Of a stretch of DNA of 64,000 nt, positions 1-10,253 are shown piece after piece (position 1 is the stretch's first letter; every line of letters starts with the position of its first letter). The notes under the pieces are model-generated. The model was given only the letters and a program-made list of their open reading frames with translations, was not told where the DNA came from and searched no databases. Both the position numbers and the translations under genes were made by a program. Source of the DNA: Pseudomonas batumici (GTDB taxonomy: Bacteria; Pseudomonadota; Gammaproteobacteria; Pseudomonadales; Pseudomonadaceae); assembly GCF_000820515.1 (NCBI RefSeq), contig NZ_JXDG01000012.1, forward strand, positions 1-64,000, written 5' to 3'.

Positions 1-2658
1 TTTCCATTGCGCTACGCCATTGGCCCTTCGCTCCCGCTCGATTTGAGCGGCCATGGAGTCGCCCCCCTGAGCGGGAATTTCCCGGCCCTCGGCGAAGGCT
101 CGGAAAATACCAGCAGCAGGCCGATGCACTACACGGCCCGTCTGCTGCGGGATGGCTGGCTGTATGTCTGGCAAACGAACATCAACATGATGATCGAGTT
201 CCAGGTGACCGGAGCGCTGCTGAAGGAAACGCCACGCGGCGGCAGCGTGATTGACCCGCGCCACAAGCCTTTCTTCATGTTGAGCGCAGGAGCACCGGCG
301 ATGATGGTCTGGTCGCCGATCCGCTGGAGCGATGCGCAATTCGAGACGGCCCAGACGGATCCGGCGATGCGCGAGCGCGTCATGCGGACCTTTACCCCCG
401 GCATGGCGCCGATGAGTGGGCTGGTCAGGGACATCCATGAGTCCATCGGCGACTACATGGATCTCGATGGTTATGGTTGGAGCCAGGATCCCGTCAGCCA
501 ACCGCCGGACTGGCTCAAGACCCTCGACGACATGAAAGCCTGCGAGTTCCAGACCTATGCGGTGGTCGACGACACCTGGGGCGTGTTGCAGGACCTGGCC
601 CGCTTGCTACAGGTGCAAATGGCAGCGTTCGAGGATCGTCGCAAGGAGCGCAGCGATGACTGGGCCATCGCCGAGTTGATTCGGTCATTGAGCGAGAACG
701 ATAAGCAGATTCGCAAAGTCCTGCCTGACGCTACGCGCTATCACCTGCTGGAACGGACTTGGAAAGAGCATGACAATGAAACCCATGGCTACGAAGCAGA
801 CCTGCGCTATATCTCGCTCTTGTGGGGGGCATGGTTCAACACGCTGAGCCTGAAAAGCCCCGCAACGCTGGCGACCGCCTGCGGACATTTCGACATAACC
901 CAACCTGCTGCCTTGGAGGCGCTGGGAGAGGAATTCGCCCGGGCGTGTACCGGTGCCTCCAGCACCAGCTTTGGGGTAAAGACGCTGAGCAAGGCGCTTG
1001 ATCCAGAGGAAGCAACGGAAAAGCCGTGGTTGATCTGGGCAGTGCTTGGTCTGCCCAACCAACCGGGATTGTCAGAAATAAAGCGTTTGATCGACATGAG
1101 CGACGCGTTCGTGGATAACGCAGAAGCCTTGCTCAAGCTCGGTACAAGGCTCGCGCACGCTTTGAACATAAGTAGGACCTTCAACAAAAGTGCCGATCAT
1201 CTCGCCCAGCACAACCCCATTCCAGCTTCAGAACAACTATTCACGGCCTTGAGCCCGGTATTCGCGGTACAACTACGTAAATCCGAAGAGTCCGCCAATA
1301 ATGTCGCACGGTTGTATATGGGGGCGGCCTTAAGCCGCAGTCAACAAAGAATAGATCTGGTAGCCGCCACACCTAAACAGATAGCACTCTGGCTAAGCTC
1401 CTTAATGGAGACGCAATCGACAGCACCGCCCAAAAGCCCACCATTGAAGCCGGTCATAGGTTTGGGGCAAGAGATGCTGCCATTTTTTCATTTGGTTCCT
1501 GTATCGCAACTAAATATCACGGGGAAAAATTTACCGTCGCTCGTCGATTTGGCTAGACCCGAGGGAGACTTAACGAGCCTGCTGAAAATGGGCAGGGACA
1601 TAATAAATGAAGCTCCTTTGAAATGCTTGGTATTGGTGATAGCAGGATTGAGTTTCGCCCTAGCCGTGAAAGACTTAATGAGCAATAGCTCCACAAAAAA
1701 CGCCTTCAATGTCCTAGGCGGTTTTGTGGGAATTTTTGCCGCTGGAACTGCGATAGCGCAAAAAGCGTCAGAGATACAGTGGGCAGCTGCGTCTAAAGCC
1801 ACAGAAAAAAAAGCGCATGGTGCGCAGAAAATCTTACTTGAAGCACTTACAAGAGGGTCTACGGTTGCGCTTATAAACTCTGCCGTAGCAGCGATAGATG
1901 TCATTATATTTGGTCTGGAAACACTGGAAGCATACAAAGCCGGGGATTTAGACACCGCCACAATAAATTTAGGGTTGAGCTCAGCGTCGGCAACAAACGT
2001 TGTCATCTACGTAAAAGCTTTCCGTGCCGTGCGTGCAGCACGTGCGGCTAGTGCAATGGGCAACGCCCTTGCAGCCGCCCAAGCAATAAGCAGAGCCAAC
2101 CACTTATTTTGCTGGGCGATCGCACTGACGATCATAATAGTCAGTGGTGTTATCGCTCGTCTTTATACGACGGACACACCATTAGAAAAATGGTTAAAAA
2201 ACAACCGCTTTGGCATTCGTCCTGAAACGTGGGAAAACGACTATGAAAAATCAATGACCGAGCTATACAAAGCTCTCTTCCCCATTCATATTGAAGCTTG
2301 TCGAGTCAACGAAATACACCCCTATAATGGCCCGATATATTCCACTTATCTGTTCCTTCACCTGCCGGGGGAACACAAACTGCGTGACGAAACTATTCGA
2401 TTCGAAGGTGCCGAAATTTGGGGTGGATCCTACGACTCAAAAAAATACCGTCAACCCGTGCTCTGGACTGGCGATGACTTTCAAGCTCATATCGGCACAC
2501 GAACACCTCTGACCAAGGGCCTAAACACCTATAGACGTGTTTACCATAAAAACCAACTAGGCTTGGAGTTGAACGAGATTCAAGGCCGGCTTTTTTACTC
2601 TCCAATGGATGGTTTGACTCTACCGGCTATAGACATCGAGGAGTTGGCATGGATATGA
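1..2658 (+). CDS. T6SS effector, VasX / BTH_I2691 family (5' end outside window)
   Basis: The frame is open from base 1 (F-P-L-R-Y-A-I-G-P), so the TTG at 7 is probably internal and the true start lies upstream. The motif LRYAIGP, followed by RLLRDGWLYVW about 40 residues later, is typical of the N-terminal half of VasX/BTH_I2691-type type VI secretion effectors. The C-terminal half holds at least four hydrophobic segments (about residues 545-565, 570-590, 620-640 and 700-720 counted from base 7), consistent with a pore-forming toxin acting on the target inner membrane. The stop overlaps the start of the next gene, as expected for an effector and its cognate partner. The 5' portion is GC-rich, and from about base 1180 the sequence becomes clearly AT-richer, suggesting a swapped C-terminal domain. 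No vgrG or other T6SS gene is visible inside the window. Family assignment is good; the toxic activity is inferred. Confidence 0.8.
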   Translation, partial: FPLRYAIGPSLPLDLSGHGVAPLSGNFPALGEGSENTSSRPMHYTARLLRDGWLYVWQTNINMMIEFQVTGALLKETPRGGSVIDPRHKPFFMLSAGAPAMMVWSPIRWSDAQFETAQTDPAMRERVMRTFTPGMAPMSGLVRDIHESIGDYMDLDGYGWSQDPVSQPPDWLKTLDDMKACEFQTYAVVDDTWGVLQDLARLLQVQMAAFEDRRKERSDDWAIAELIRSLSENDKQIRKVLPDATRYHLLERTWKEHDNETHGYEADLRYISLLWGAWFNTLSLKSPATLATACGHFDITQPAALEALGEEFARACTGASSTSFGVKTLSKALDPEEATEKPWLIWAVLGLPNQPGLSEIKRLIDMSDAFVDNAEALLKLGTRLAHALNISRTFNKSADHLAQHNPIPASEQLFTALSPVFAVQLRKSEESANNVARLYMGAALSRSQQRIDLVAATPKQIALWLSSLMETQSTAPPKSPPLKPVIGLGQEMLPFFHLVPVSQLNITGKNLPSLVDLARPEGDLTSLLKMGRDIINEAPLKCLVLVIAGLSFALAVKDLMSNSSTKNAFNVLGGFVGIFAAGTAIAQKASEIQWAAASKATEKKAHGAQKILLEALTRGSTVALINSAVAAIDVIIFGLETLEAYKAGDLDTATINLGLSSASATNVVIYVKAFRAVRAARAASAMGNALAAAQAISRANHLFCWAIALTIIIVSGVIARLYTTDTPLEKWLKNNRFGIRPETWENDYEKSMTELYKALFPIHIEACRVNEIHPYNGPIYSTYLFLHLPGEHKLRDETIRFEGAEIWGGSYDSKKYRQPVLWTGDDFQAHIGTRTPLTKGLNTYRRVYHKNQLGLELNEIQGRLFYSPMDGLTLPAIDIEELAWI

Positions 2659-3602
2659 AAACCTTTAGTGAAAAAATACAATCTTTTTATAACGGTGTGC
2701 CACCTGCAATTTTGAAAGCCGACGAGCCCACTGGTGAGCCACCTATGGAGTTATTCATTACTGACGAGCATACCGAATACTTTCTCACACTAAAAACAGG
2801 CTCAGAGTCAAACCATGGACTTCTCACCGGAATTTTAAGTTTGACTTCGCTGAGTGGTTTTATACTAGCACTACTGTTTGCATTTATTGGAAAATGGGAA
2901 AGCGCCGGATTACTAGTGCTTTATGGAACACCTCTAGCACTGATCCCTTTCCTTTGGGAGTCCAGAAGAAAAATCCCTTTACCGATCATTTTCAACCGCC
3001 GAACTCGTGAGGTCTACTTCGACCACAATGGAAAGCTGTTCCATACACCTTGGGATAACATTCAGGCCCTTGCCTATGAGTTCGAGGTCTTTAGCCCCTA
3101 TGTCGGCAGTATGAGCAATGCCTCTCTTGAAATATTGATTCGCCGCCTTGGTGAACCAGAGACTGCGCTGATGCTGAGTTTAGGTGCCCCTATGGGTAAG
3201 AACTTGGAAATGCAAAAAGGCTTCTGGGAGTACCTCCGCGCCTATATGAATAACGGCCCCTGGTTTGATGAGAATGGAAATCACAGTGAATCCGATACAT
3301 TCATAAGAAGCCACTTGTCCATAGACACACGAGGGTCGAGCTTTTTAGCAAATACGCGTCAAGATTTAGCTCAAAAAAAAGCCGCTGCTGAGGGTAAAAA
3401 CTATCTCAGCGGGACAGATGCTTTCCTATTGATCTCCACATTCGTATTCCACCCTGCATATGTCGTTCAAGACCTCACCTACAACATCGCCAAACGCCGC
3501 TCCCGCAATTGCTGGCCAGAAATCGTATTGGAACGCCTGCGCCCCGACGGCCCGACCACGCGCCTAATCGATCTGGAACGCGAGCGAGGGCTGGAGGTTT
3601 AA
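2649..3602 (+). CDS. DUF6708-type membrane protein, likely immunity partner of the T6SS effector
   Basis: This 317-residue protein starts at ATG 2649, overlapping the effector stop by 10 nt, so the two are translationally coupled. Residues about 55-105 contain two adjacent hydrophobic stretches separated by a short GKWESAG turn, giving a hairpin membrane anchor. The remainder is soluble and ends in a charged tail. Proteins with this architecture (DUF6708) are regularly found directly downstream of BTH_I2691-type effectors, and a membrane-anchored partner fits immunity against a pore former. The gene has the same AT-rich base use as the C-terminal half of the effector up to about 3480, then reverts to the GC-rich chromosomal style. 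Immunity function is inferred from position. Confidence 0.7.
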   Translation: MDMKTFSEKIQSFYNGVPPAILKADEPTGEPPMELFITDEHTEYFLTLKTGSESNHGLLTGILSLTSLSGFILALLFAFIGKWESAGLLVLYGTPLALIPFLWESRRKIPLPIIFNRRTREVYFDHNGKLFHTPWDNIQALAYEFEVFSPYVGSMSNASLEILIRRLGEPETALMLSLGAPMGKNLEMQKGFWEYLRAYMNNGPWFDENGNHSESDTFIRSHLSIDTRGSSFLANTRQDLAQKKAAAEGKNYLSGTDAFLLISTFVFHPAYVVQDLTYNIAKRRSRNCWPEIVLERLRPDGPTTRLIDLERERGLEV

Positions 3603-3637
3603 CCTGTACGCGCTCGGGCCTGCCCCGCCCATACCAC

Positions 3638-4501
3638 TTACTCGGCCATCAACTCATTGAGCGCCACCACCAACGGCGCACGCACTGACGCACGCTGCCA
3701 GACAATCCCCAAGGTGCGAAACAGCCGGGGCCCCGGAACCTCACAACGGCGCACACCCTGCGCCTCGTGATTGGCCGCCGGCCGGTCCGGCACCAGCGCC
3801 ACCCCCAGCCCTTCGGCGACGAACTTGACGATGATGTCGATGCCATCCAGTTCGAACTGGGCCTTGGGCTTGAGGCCATGACCTTGCAGATACGTCTCCA
3901 CCAGCTTGCCACCCACCACCTTGCGGCTGAAGCGGATAAAGGGTTCCCTGGCGATAGTCGCCAGCACATCATCGACCTGCATCGTCGCCGGGGTGATCAG
4001 CACCAGCGGCTCCTCCACCAGCGCTATCCAGTCACAGCTCTTGGGCAAGGCAAACAACGGATGCACGATCAACGCCGCATCCAGGTCCCCCCCCACCACC
4101 TGTTCCATCAGTTCCTGGGAGTTGCCGGGCTCGATATAGATTTCGATCTCGGGATAACGCCGACGCCACTCATGCAGCGCCGGCGGCAGCAACTGCATCA
4201 AGGCATATTGGGTCGCCCCCAGCCGCAAGGGGCCGGCCGGCAGCACGCCGCTGGAGGCACTGGCGCACAGGTCGCGGGCTTCGCGGACAATCAGCCGGGC
4301 CCGCTCGACGATCCGATGGGCCGCCGGGGTCGGCTTCACGGTATGGCCGCTGCGCCTGAGCAAGGCATTGCCAAGCTGTTTTTCCAGGGCCTTGATCTGC
4401 TGGGCCACGGTGGTCGGCGCCAGGTCCAGCTGGCGCGCCGCCGCCGCGATGGAACCACAGTCGATCACGGCCAGGAAGGTTTCGAGAAATTGAGTATCCA
4501 T
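3638..4501 (-). CDS. LysR-family transcriptional regulator
   Basis: This 287-residue protein has an N-terminal winged HTH (FLAVIDCGSIAAAARQLDLAPTT, then the LEKQLG helix) and a C-terminal periplasmic-binding-like effector domain (about residues 90-285), the usual LysR size and layout. It is divergent from the PLP dehydratase gene that starts 95 bp away, the classical LTTR arrangement, so it probably controls that gene in response to an amino or hydroxyamino acid. No strong Shine-Dalgarno precedes the ATG at 4501. The effector molecule cannot be read from the sequence. Confidence 0.9.
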   Translation of the reverse strand: MDTQFLETFLAVIDCGSIAAAARQLDLAPTTVAQQIKALEKQLGNALLRRSGHTVKPTPAAHRIVERARLIVREARDLCASASSGVLPAGPLRLGATQYALMQLLPPALHEWRRRYPEIEIYIEPGNSQELMEQVVGGDLDAALIVHPLFALPKSCDWIALVEEPLVLITPATMQVDDVLATIAREPFIRFSRKVVGGKLVETYLQGHGLKPKAQFELDGIDIIVKFVAEGLGVALVPDRPAANHEAQGVRRCEVPGPRLFRTLGIVWQRASVRAPLVVALNELMAE

Positions 4502-4596
4502 CGACGGATTTTACGTTTTTCAATAGCGCTAACAAGCGCTTTTCAAGGGTCGTGGAAAACCGCAGATTAGCCCTTTGCAAACCTCAGGAGCGCCAT

Positions 4597-5583
4597 ATGA
4601 CCTCACATCCCATTCAACTGGCCGATATCGAACAGGCTGCCCAGCGTATCCAGGGACACGCCGTGGAAACCCCACTGCTGGAATTCCACAGCCTGAACGA
4701 ACAGTGCCAGGGCCGGGTGCTGATCAAGCCGGAGGTGTTGCAAAGAACCGGTTCGTTCAAGTTCCGGGGTGCCTACAACACCCTCGCCAGCCTCAGCCCC
4801 GAAGAACGCGTACGTGGCGTGCTGGCCTTCTCCTCCGGCAACCACGCCCAGGGCGTGGCCTGCGCGGCCAGGCTGCTGGGCATCGGGGCAACCATCCTGA
4901 TGCCCAAGGATGCGCCACCATTGAAGATCCGCCGCACCCGCGAATATGGCGCACAGGTGGTGCTGTTCGACCGCGAGACGGAAGACCGCGAGGCCATCGC
5001 CGCGACGCTGACCGCCGAAAGCGGCGCGGTGCTGGTCAAGCCCTACGACGACCCACGGGTAATGGCCGGCCAGGGCACCCTGGGGCTGGAAATCGCCCGC
5101 CAGGCCCAGGCGCTTGGCCTGCGCCCCGAGGTGGCCCTGGTGCCCTGCGGCGGTGGAGGCCTGATTGCTGGCGTCAGCGTGGCCCTGCACAGCCAGTTTC
5201 CACAGATCGCGGTGTATGCGGTGGAGCCGGACGGCTTCGACGACACCGGCCGCTCCCTGGCCGCGGGCAGCCGACAAACCCTCGCACCGGGCGGACACTC
5301 CATCTGCGACGCTATCCTGACCGCGGCACCGGGCGAGTTGACCTTCGAGATCAATCGCCGACTGCTCAGCGGCGCGCTGACGGTGACCGACGCCGAAGTC
5401 CGCTTCGCCCTGAGATGGGCGTTCGAGAACCTCAAGCTGGTGGTCGAGCCGGGCGGCGTGGTCGGCCTCGCGGCCCTGCTGGCCGGACGCATCGCGCTGG
5501 AGGGCCGCTGCGCGGTGGTGGTGTTGTCGGGGGGCAATGCCGACCCGGCGCTCTTCGCCGAGACATTGTTGACGACCGATTGA
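4597..5583 (+). CDS. PLP-dependent threonine/serine dehydratase family enzyme
   Basis: This 328-residue fold-type II PLP enzyme would catalyse deamination of threonine, serine or a related hydroxyamino acid to the 2-oxo acid. The Schiff-base lysine lies in SFKFRGAYNTL, the substrate loop is SSGNHAQG, the phosphate-binding glycine loop is PCGGGGLIAG, and the C-terminal cofactor motif SGGNADP is present. It lacks the C-terminal ACT regulatory domain of biosynthetic IlvA, so it looks catabolic or of the hydroxyaspartate/ectoine dehydratase type. ATG 4597 is chosen because CAGGAG lies at 4585-4590; a GTG at 4552 is in frame but has no ribosome site. It is divergent from a LysR regulator. Exact substrate is not determinable. 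Confidence 0.85.
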   Translation: MTSHPIQLADIEQAAQRIQGHAVETPLLEFHSLNEQCQGRVLIKPEVLQRTGSFKFRGAYNTLASLSPEERVRGVLAFSSGNHAQGVACAARLLGIGATILMPKDAPPLKIRRTREYGAQVVLFDRETEDREAIAATLTAESGAVLVKPYDDPRVMAGQGTLGLEIARQAQALGLRPEVALVPCGGGGLIAGVSVALHSQFPQIAVYAVEPDGFDDTGRSLAAGSRQTLAPGGHSICDAILTAAPGELTFEINRRLLSGALTVTDAEVRFALRWAFENLKLVVEPGGVVGLAALLAGRIALEGRCAVVVLSGGNADPALFAETLLTTD

Positions 5584-5593
5584 ACGCCGCCGT

Positions 5594-5622
5594 TGCAGGA
5601 GCCCCGAACGGCGGTTCCTGCA
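5594..5622. terminator. Hairpin between convergent genes
   Basis: The arms TGCAGGAGCC (5594-5603) and GGTTCCTGCA (5613-5622) pair with one G-T position around a 9-nt loop. It sits exactly between the convergent dehydratase and fisR genes. No T-run follows on either strand, so intrinsic termination is possible but not assured. Confidence 0.45.
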
Positions 5623-5642
5623 CCTGGGCGGATCCGCGACCG

Positions 5643-6962
<1,320 letters not shown>

Positions 6963-7008
6963 GGCAACTCCCGGATGGAGGCAGGAGCTTAATGCATGCC
7001 GACGCTTT

Positions 7009-7046
7009 CTGCCATTGACTGCCACGAACTGCCAAAATGACTGCCA
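7009..7046. promoter_or_regulatory. Four phased CTGCCA repeats, candidate FisR upstream activator sites
   Basis: CTGCCA occurs at 7009, 7019, 7029 and 7041, that is every 10, 10 and 12 bp, or about one helical turn. The cluster lies about 90-130 bp upstream of a sigma54-like promoter, the usual enhancer distance, and 47 bp upstream of the fisR start. Binding by FisR is inferred. Confidence 0.5.
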
Positions 7047-7136
7047 ATCCGGATTAAACAATCTTCCCAAGCAGAAAACGTCGGCGAACAGGTTGATATA
7101 AATCAGCCATCTGGCAAAAAAATCAAAAATCCTGGT

Positions 7137-7152
7137 TTGGCATGCTTATTGA
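7137..7152 (+). promoter_or_regulatory. Sigma54 (-24/-12) promoter of the persulfide dioxygenase operon
   Basis: TTGGCATG at 7137-7144 and TTGA at 7149-7152 match the YTGGCACG-N4-TTGCW consensus except for T in place of C in the -24 block and A in place of the last C of the -12 GC. The invariant GG is at 7139-7140. It lies about 95 bp before the pdo start and downstream of a sigma54 activator gene. Confidence 0.6.
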
Positions 7153-7196
7153 ACTCTCTGACAGACAGGGACAAACCCATGCCCGCCAACTACACC

Positions 7197-7224
7197 TGTA
7201 GGAGCGAGCAAGCTCGCTCCTACA
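7197..7224. repeat. Single REP palindrome in the leader of the persulfide dioxygenase gene
   Basis: TGTAGGAGCGAGC is followed directly by AA and its inverted copy, a nearly perfect 28-bp palindrome. The GTAGGAGC arm is shared with the other REP elements of this window (10254, 32514, 45548). It lies between the predicted sigma54 promoter and the start codon, so it would form a hairpin in the mRNA ending 13 nt before the GGAG ribosome site. Confidence 0.75.
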
Positions 7225-7247
7225 AAAAAAGCCGTCTGGAGTAGACA

Positions 7248-8132
7248 ATGACCTTTGGCGACAAGCTGGCTGTAGAAGCCTTTTTCGACCCCGGCACCGG
7301 CACCATCAGCTACCTGGTGCTGGACACCGGCACCCGCCGCTGCGCGCTGATCGACAGCGTGCTCGACTACGACCCCAAGTCCGGGCGCACCTGCACCCAG
7401 TCGGCCGACCGGCTGATCGCCCGGGTCCGCGAACTGGACGCCGGGGTGGAGTGGATCCTGGAAACCCACGTGCACGCCGACCACCTCTCGGCGGCGGCCT
7501 ACCTGAAGGAACAGCTCGGCGCCAAGGTCGCCATCGGCAGCCGTATCACCCTGGTCCAGCAGGTGTTCGGCGAACTGTTCCATGAAGGCAGCGACTTTCG
7601 CCGCGACGGCAGCCAGTTCGACGTGCTGCTGGGCGACAGCGCCGAATTCACCATCGGCACCTTGAAAGCCCGGGCCCTACACACGCCGGGACATACACCG
7701 GCGTGCATGAGCTACCTGATCGAATCCGGCGACGAACTCATCGTCTTCGTCGGTGACACCCTGTTCATGCCCGACTACGGCACCGCCCGCTGCGACTTCC
7801 CCGGCGCCGATGCCCGCACCCTCTATCGCTCGATCCGCCAATTGCTGGCACTGCCGCCCCAGACCCGACTGTTCATGTGCCATGACTACCTGCCGGGCGG
7901 CCGCGAGCTGCGCTACATGAGCACCGTGGCCGAACAGCGCGCCCACAACATCCATATCCATGAGGGCATCGACGAAGACAGCTTCGTGCGCATGCGCGAG
8001 GCCCGTGACGCCACCCTCGACATGCCGGTGCTGATGCTGCCGTCGGTGCAGGTCAACATGCGCAGCGGCCAATTGCCCGAGCCGGAAGACAACGGCGTGC
8101 GCTACCTGAAGATCCCGCTCAATGCCCTCTGA
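7248..8132 (+). CDS. pdo: Persulfide dioxygenase (ETHE1/Blh-like metallo-beta-lactamase fold)
   Basis: This 294-residue MBL-fold hydrolase oxidises glutathione persulfide to sulfite in the cytoplasm. The iron-binding signature HVHADH is at residues 74-79, followed by HTPGHT near 149 and a CHDY near 211, the ETHE1-type layout. The start at ATG 7248 has GGAG at 7238-7241. It is the first gene of an operon with SQR and a TauE-like exporter: SQR makes persulfide from sulfide, this enzyme makes sulfite, and the exporter may remove it. Expression is predicted to depend on FisR and sigma54. Confidence 0.88.
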   Translation: MTFGDKLAVEAFFDPGTGTISYLVLDTGTRRCALIDSVLDYDPKSGRTCTQSADRLIARVRELDAGVEWILETHVHADHLSAAAYLKEQLGAKVAIGSRITLVQQVFGELFHEGSDFRRDGSQFDVLLGDSAEFTIGTLKARALHTPGHTPACMSYLIESGDELIVFVGDTLFMPDYGTARCDFPGADARTLYRSIRQLLALPPQTRLFMCHDYLPGGRELRYMSTVAEQRAHNIHIHEGIDEDSFVRMREARDATLDMPVLMLPSVQVNMRSGQLPEPEDNGVRYLKIPLNAL

Positions 8133-8148
8133 ACCAGGACCCGACACC

Positions 8149-9408
8149 ATGTCCGCGACTAGCGTCTCCCATCACCAGATCCTGATCGTCGGCGCCGGCG
8201 CGGCCGGCATCGCCGTGGCCTCCAGCCTGCTGGCCCGGGCGCCCGACCTGGATATCGCGATTATCGACCCGGCCGACACCCACTATTACCAGCCCGGCTG
8301 GACCCTGGTCGGCGCCGGGGTGTTTCGCCCCGAGTCGACCGCCCGACCCATGGCCTCGCTGATTCCCCGTGGCGTGCGCTGGATCAAGGCGGCCGTCAGC
8401 GCCTTCGGCCCCCACGGCCACGAAGTGGTGCTCACCGACCAGAGCCGGGTCGGCTACGAACAGTTGATCGTCTGCCCCGGCCTGAAGCTGGACTGGGCGG
8501 CCATCGACGGGCTCGAGGCGACCCTCGGGCGCCATGGCGTGACCTCCAACTATCGCTACGACCTCGCGCCCTACACCTGGAAACTGGTGCAGGAGCTCAA
8601 GGACGGCGAGGCCCTGTTCAGCCAGCCGCCGATGCCGATCAAATGCGCCGGCGCGCCGCAGAAGGCCCTCTACCTGTCCTGCGACCACTGGCTCAGGAGC
8701 GGGCGCCTGGAGCGGATCAACGCTCGCTTCTTCAACGCCGGTGCGGTGCTGTTCGGCGTCGCCGACTACGTGCCGGCGCTGATGGAATACATCCGCAAGT
8801 ACGCCGTGGACCTGCAATTCGGCCACAGCCTGGTGGCGGTCGACGGGCCGGCGAAGCAGGCGACCTTCGCCCGCACCCTGGCCGATGGCAGCCGCGAAAC
8901 CCTGGTGCGGCCGTTCGATATGCTGCATGTGGTGCCGCCGCAAGTGGCCCCGGACTTCATCCGTGCAAGCCCCCTGGCCGATGCGGCCGGTTGGGTCGAT
9001 GTCGATCCGGCCACCCTGCAGCATCGCCAATTCGCCAATATCCACGGCCTGGGCGACGTGACCAACACCGGCAATGCCAAGACCGCCGCCGCCGCGCGCA
9101 AGCAGGCGCCGGTGGTGGCCAACAACGTGCTGGTGGCCCTCGGGCGCCTGCCGACCCAGGCCACCTATGACGGTTACGGTTCCTGCCCGCTGACCGTGGA
9201 GCGCGGCAAGATCGTTCTCGCCGAGTTCACCTACGGCGGCAAGCTGGCACCGACTTTCGCCCCCTGGTTGCTCGACGGGCGCAAGCCGACGCGCCTGGCC
9301 TGGTGGCTGAAGGAGCGCATCCTGCCGCCACTGTACTGGCGCGGCATGCTCAAGGGTCGCGAATGGCTGGCGCGACCGAAGTTGACGGCGGCCAGAACCC
9401 AACCATGA
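8149..9408 (+). CDS. sqr: Sulfide:quinone oxidoreductase
   Basis: This 419-residue FAD enzyme oxidises sulfide to persulfide/polysulfide and passes electrons to the quinone pool at the inner membrane. It has an N-terminal dinucleotide fold (ILIVGAGAAGIAVASSL), the SQR signature HYYQPGWTLVGAG, and two redox cysteines at 166 (KCAGAPQKA) and 346 (YGSCPLTV), as in the mitochondrial-like SQR type. ATG 8149 is preferred, with AGGA upstream; an in-frame ATG at 8122 would overlap pdo. It lies in the FisR-controlled operon, 16 bp after pdo and overlapping the exporter gene. Confidence 0.9.
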   Translation: MSATSVSHHQILIVGAGAAGIAVASSLLARAPDLDIAIIDPADTHYYQPGWTLVGAGVFRPESTARPMASLIPRGVRWIKAAVSAFGPHGHEVVLTDQSRVGYEQLIVCPGLKLDWAAIDGLEATLGRHGVTSNYRYDLAPYTWKLVQELKDGEALFSQPPMPIKCAGAPQKALYLSCDHWLRSGRLERINARFFNAGAVLFGVADYVPALMEYIRKYAVDLQFGHSLVAVDGPAKQATFARTLADGSRETLVRPFDMLHVVPPQVAPDFIRASPLADAAGWVDVDPATLQHRQFANIHGLGDVTNTGNAKTAAAARKQAPVVANNVLVALGRLPTQATYDGYGSCPLTVERGKIVLAEFTYGGKLAPTFAPWLLDGRKPTRLAWWLKERILPPLYWRGMLKGREWLARPKLTAARTQP

Positions 9409-10226
9409 ACGAACATCTGTTGCTGGGCGCGGGACTGGGGACGCTGATTGGCGCCATCCTCGCCCTGACCGGGGCCGGCGGCGGCATCCTCGCGGTGCCG
9501 CTGCTGGTGTTCGGGCTGGGCTTGTCGATGGTCCAGGCCGCGCCCATCGGTTTGCTCGCGGTGGGCCTGGCGGCGAGCGTCGGGGCCTTGCTCGGCTTGC
9601 GCCAGGGGATCGTGCGCTATCGGGCGGCGGCCTATATCGCCGGGATCGGCGTGCTGCTCACGCCCCTGGGCCTGTGGCTGGCCCATCACCTGCCCAACGA
9701 GCCGCTGGCCCTGGGGTTTGCCGTGGTGATGGTCTATGCCTGCGGCCGGATCTTCCTCAAGGCACACCGGGAGTTGCAGCATGGGCATCCGGCGCCACGG
9801 CCGGATTTCCAGCCGTGCGTGCTCAATCCCCTGGGCCGGTTGCGCTGGACCCTGCCCTGCGCCCGCGCGCTGACCGTCACCGGCATGCTCTCGGGGCTGT
9901 TGTCGGGGTTGCTCGGGGTCGGTGGCGGGTTTGTCATCATCCCGGCGCTGACGCGCTACACCAACCTGGACAGCAAGAGCATCGTTGCCACGTCGCTGGC
10001 GGTGATTGCACTGGTGTCGCTGGGCAGCGTGGTCACGGCGACACTGTCCGGGGCGATGCACTGGTCGGTGGGCGGGCCGTTTGCGGCGGGGGCGGTGCTG
10101 GGGTTGGTACTCGGGCGCCAGGTCGCCGCGCGTCTGGCCGGACCCAGGCTGCAGCAGCTGTTCGCCCTGGTCGGTGTGATGGCGGCGGTGCTGCTGGCAC
10201 TGGGGGCGCTGGGTCTGTCTTTCTGA
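9405..10226 (+). CDS. TauE/SafE-family membrane exporter
   Basis: This 273-residue integral membrane protein has about eight hydrophobic helices and two internally similar halves beginning GAGGGILAVPLLVFG and GVGGGFVIIPALTRY, the duplicated signature of the TauE/SafE (DUF81) family of sulfite/sulfoacetate exporters. Its ATG overlaps the SQR stop (ATGA), so it is translationally coupled. In this operon sulfite made by persulfide dioxygenase is the likely cargo; that is an inference from context. The longer frame back to 9303 lies inside sqr and is not used. Confidence 0.85.
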   Translation: MNEHLLLGAGLGTLIGAILALTGAGGGILAVPLLVFGLGLSMVQAAPIGLLAVGLAASVGALLGLRQGIVRYRAAAYIAGIGVLLTPLGLWLAHHLPNEPLALGFAVVMVYACGRIFLKAHRELQHGHPAPRPDFQPCVLNPLGRLRWTLPCARALTVTGMLSGLLSGLLGVGGGFVIIPALTRYTNLDSKSIVATSLAVIALVSLGSVVTATLSGAMHWSVGGPFAAGAVLGLVLGRQVAARLAGPRLQQLFALVGVMAAVLLALGALGLSF

Positions 10227-10253
10227 CCAACCGGACTATGGAACACCGCAACC

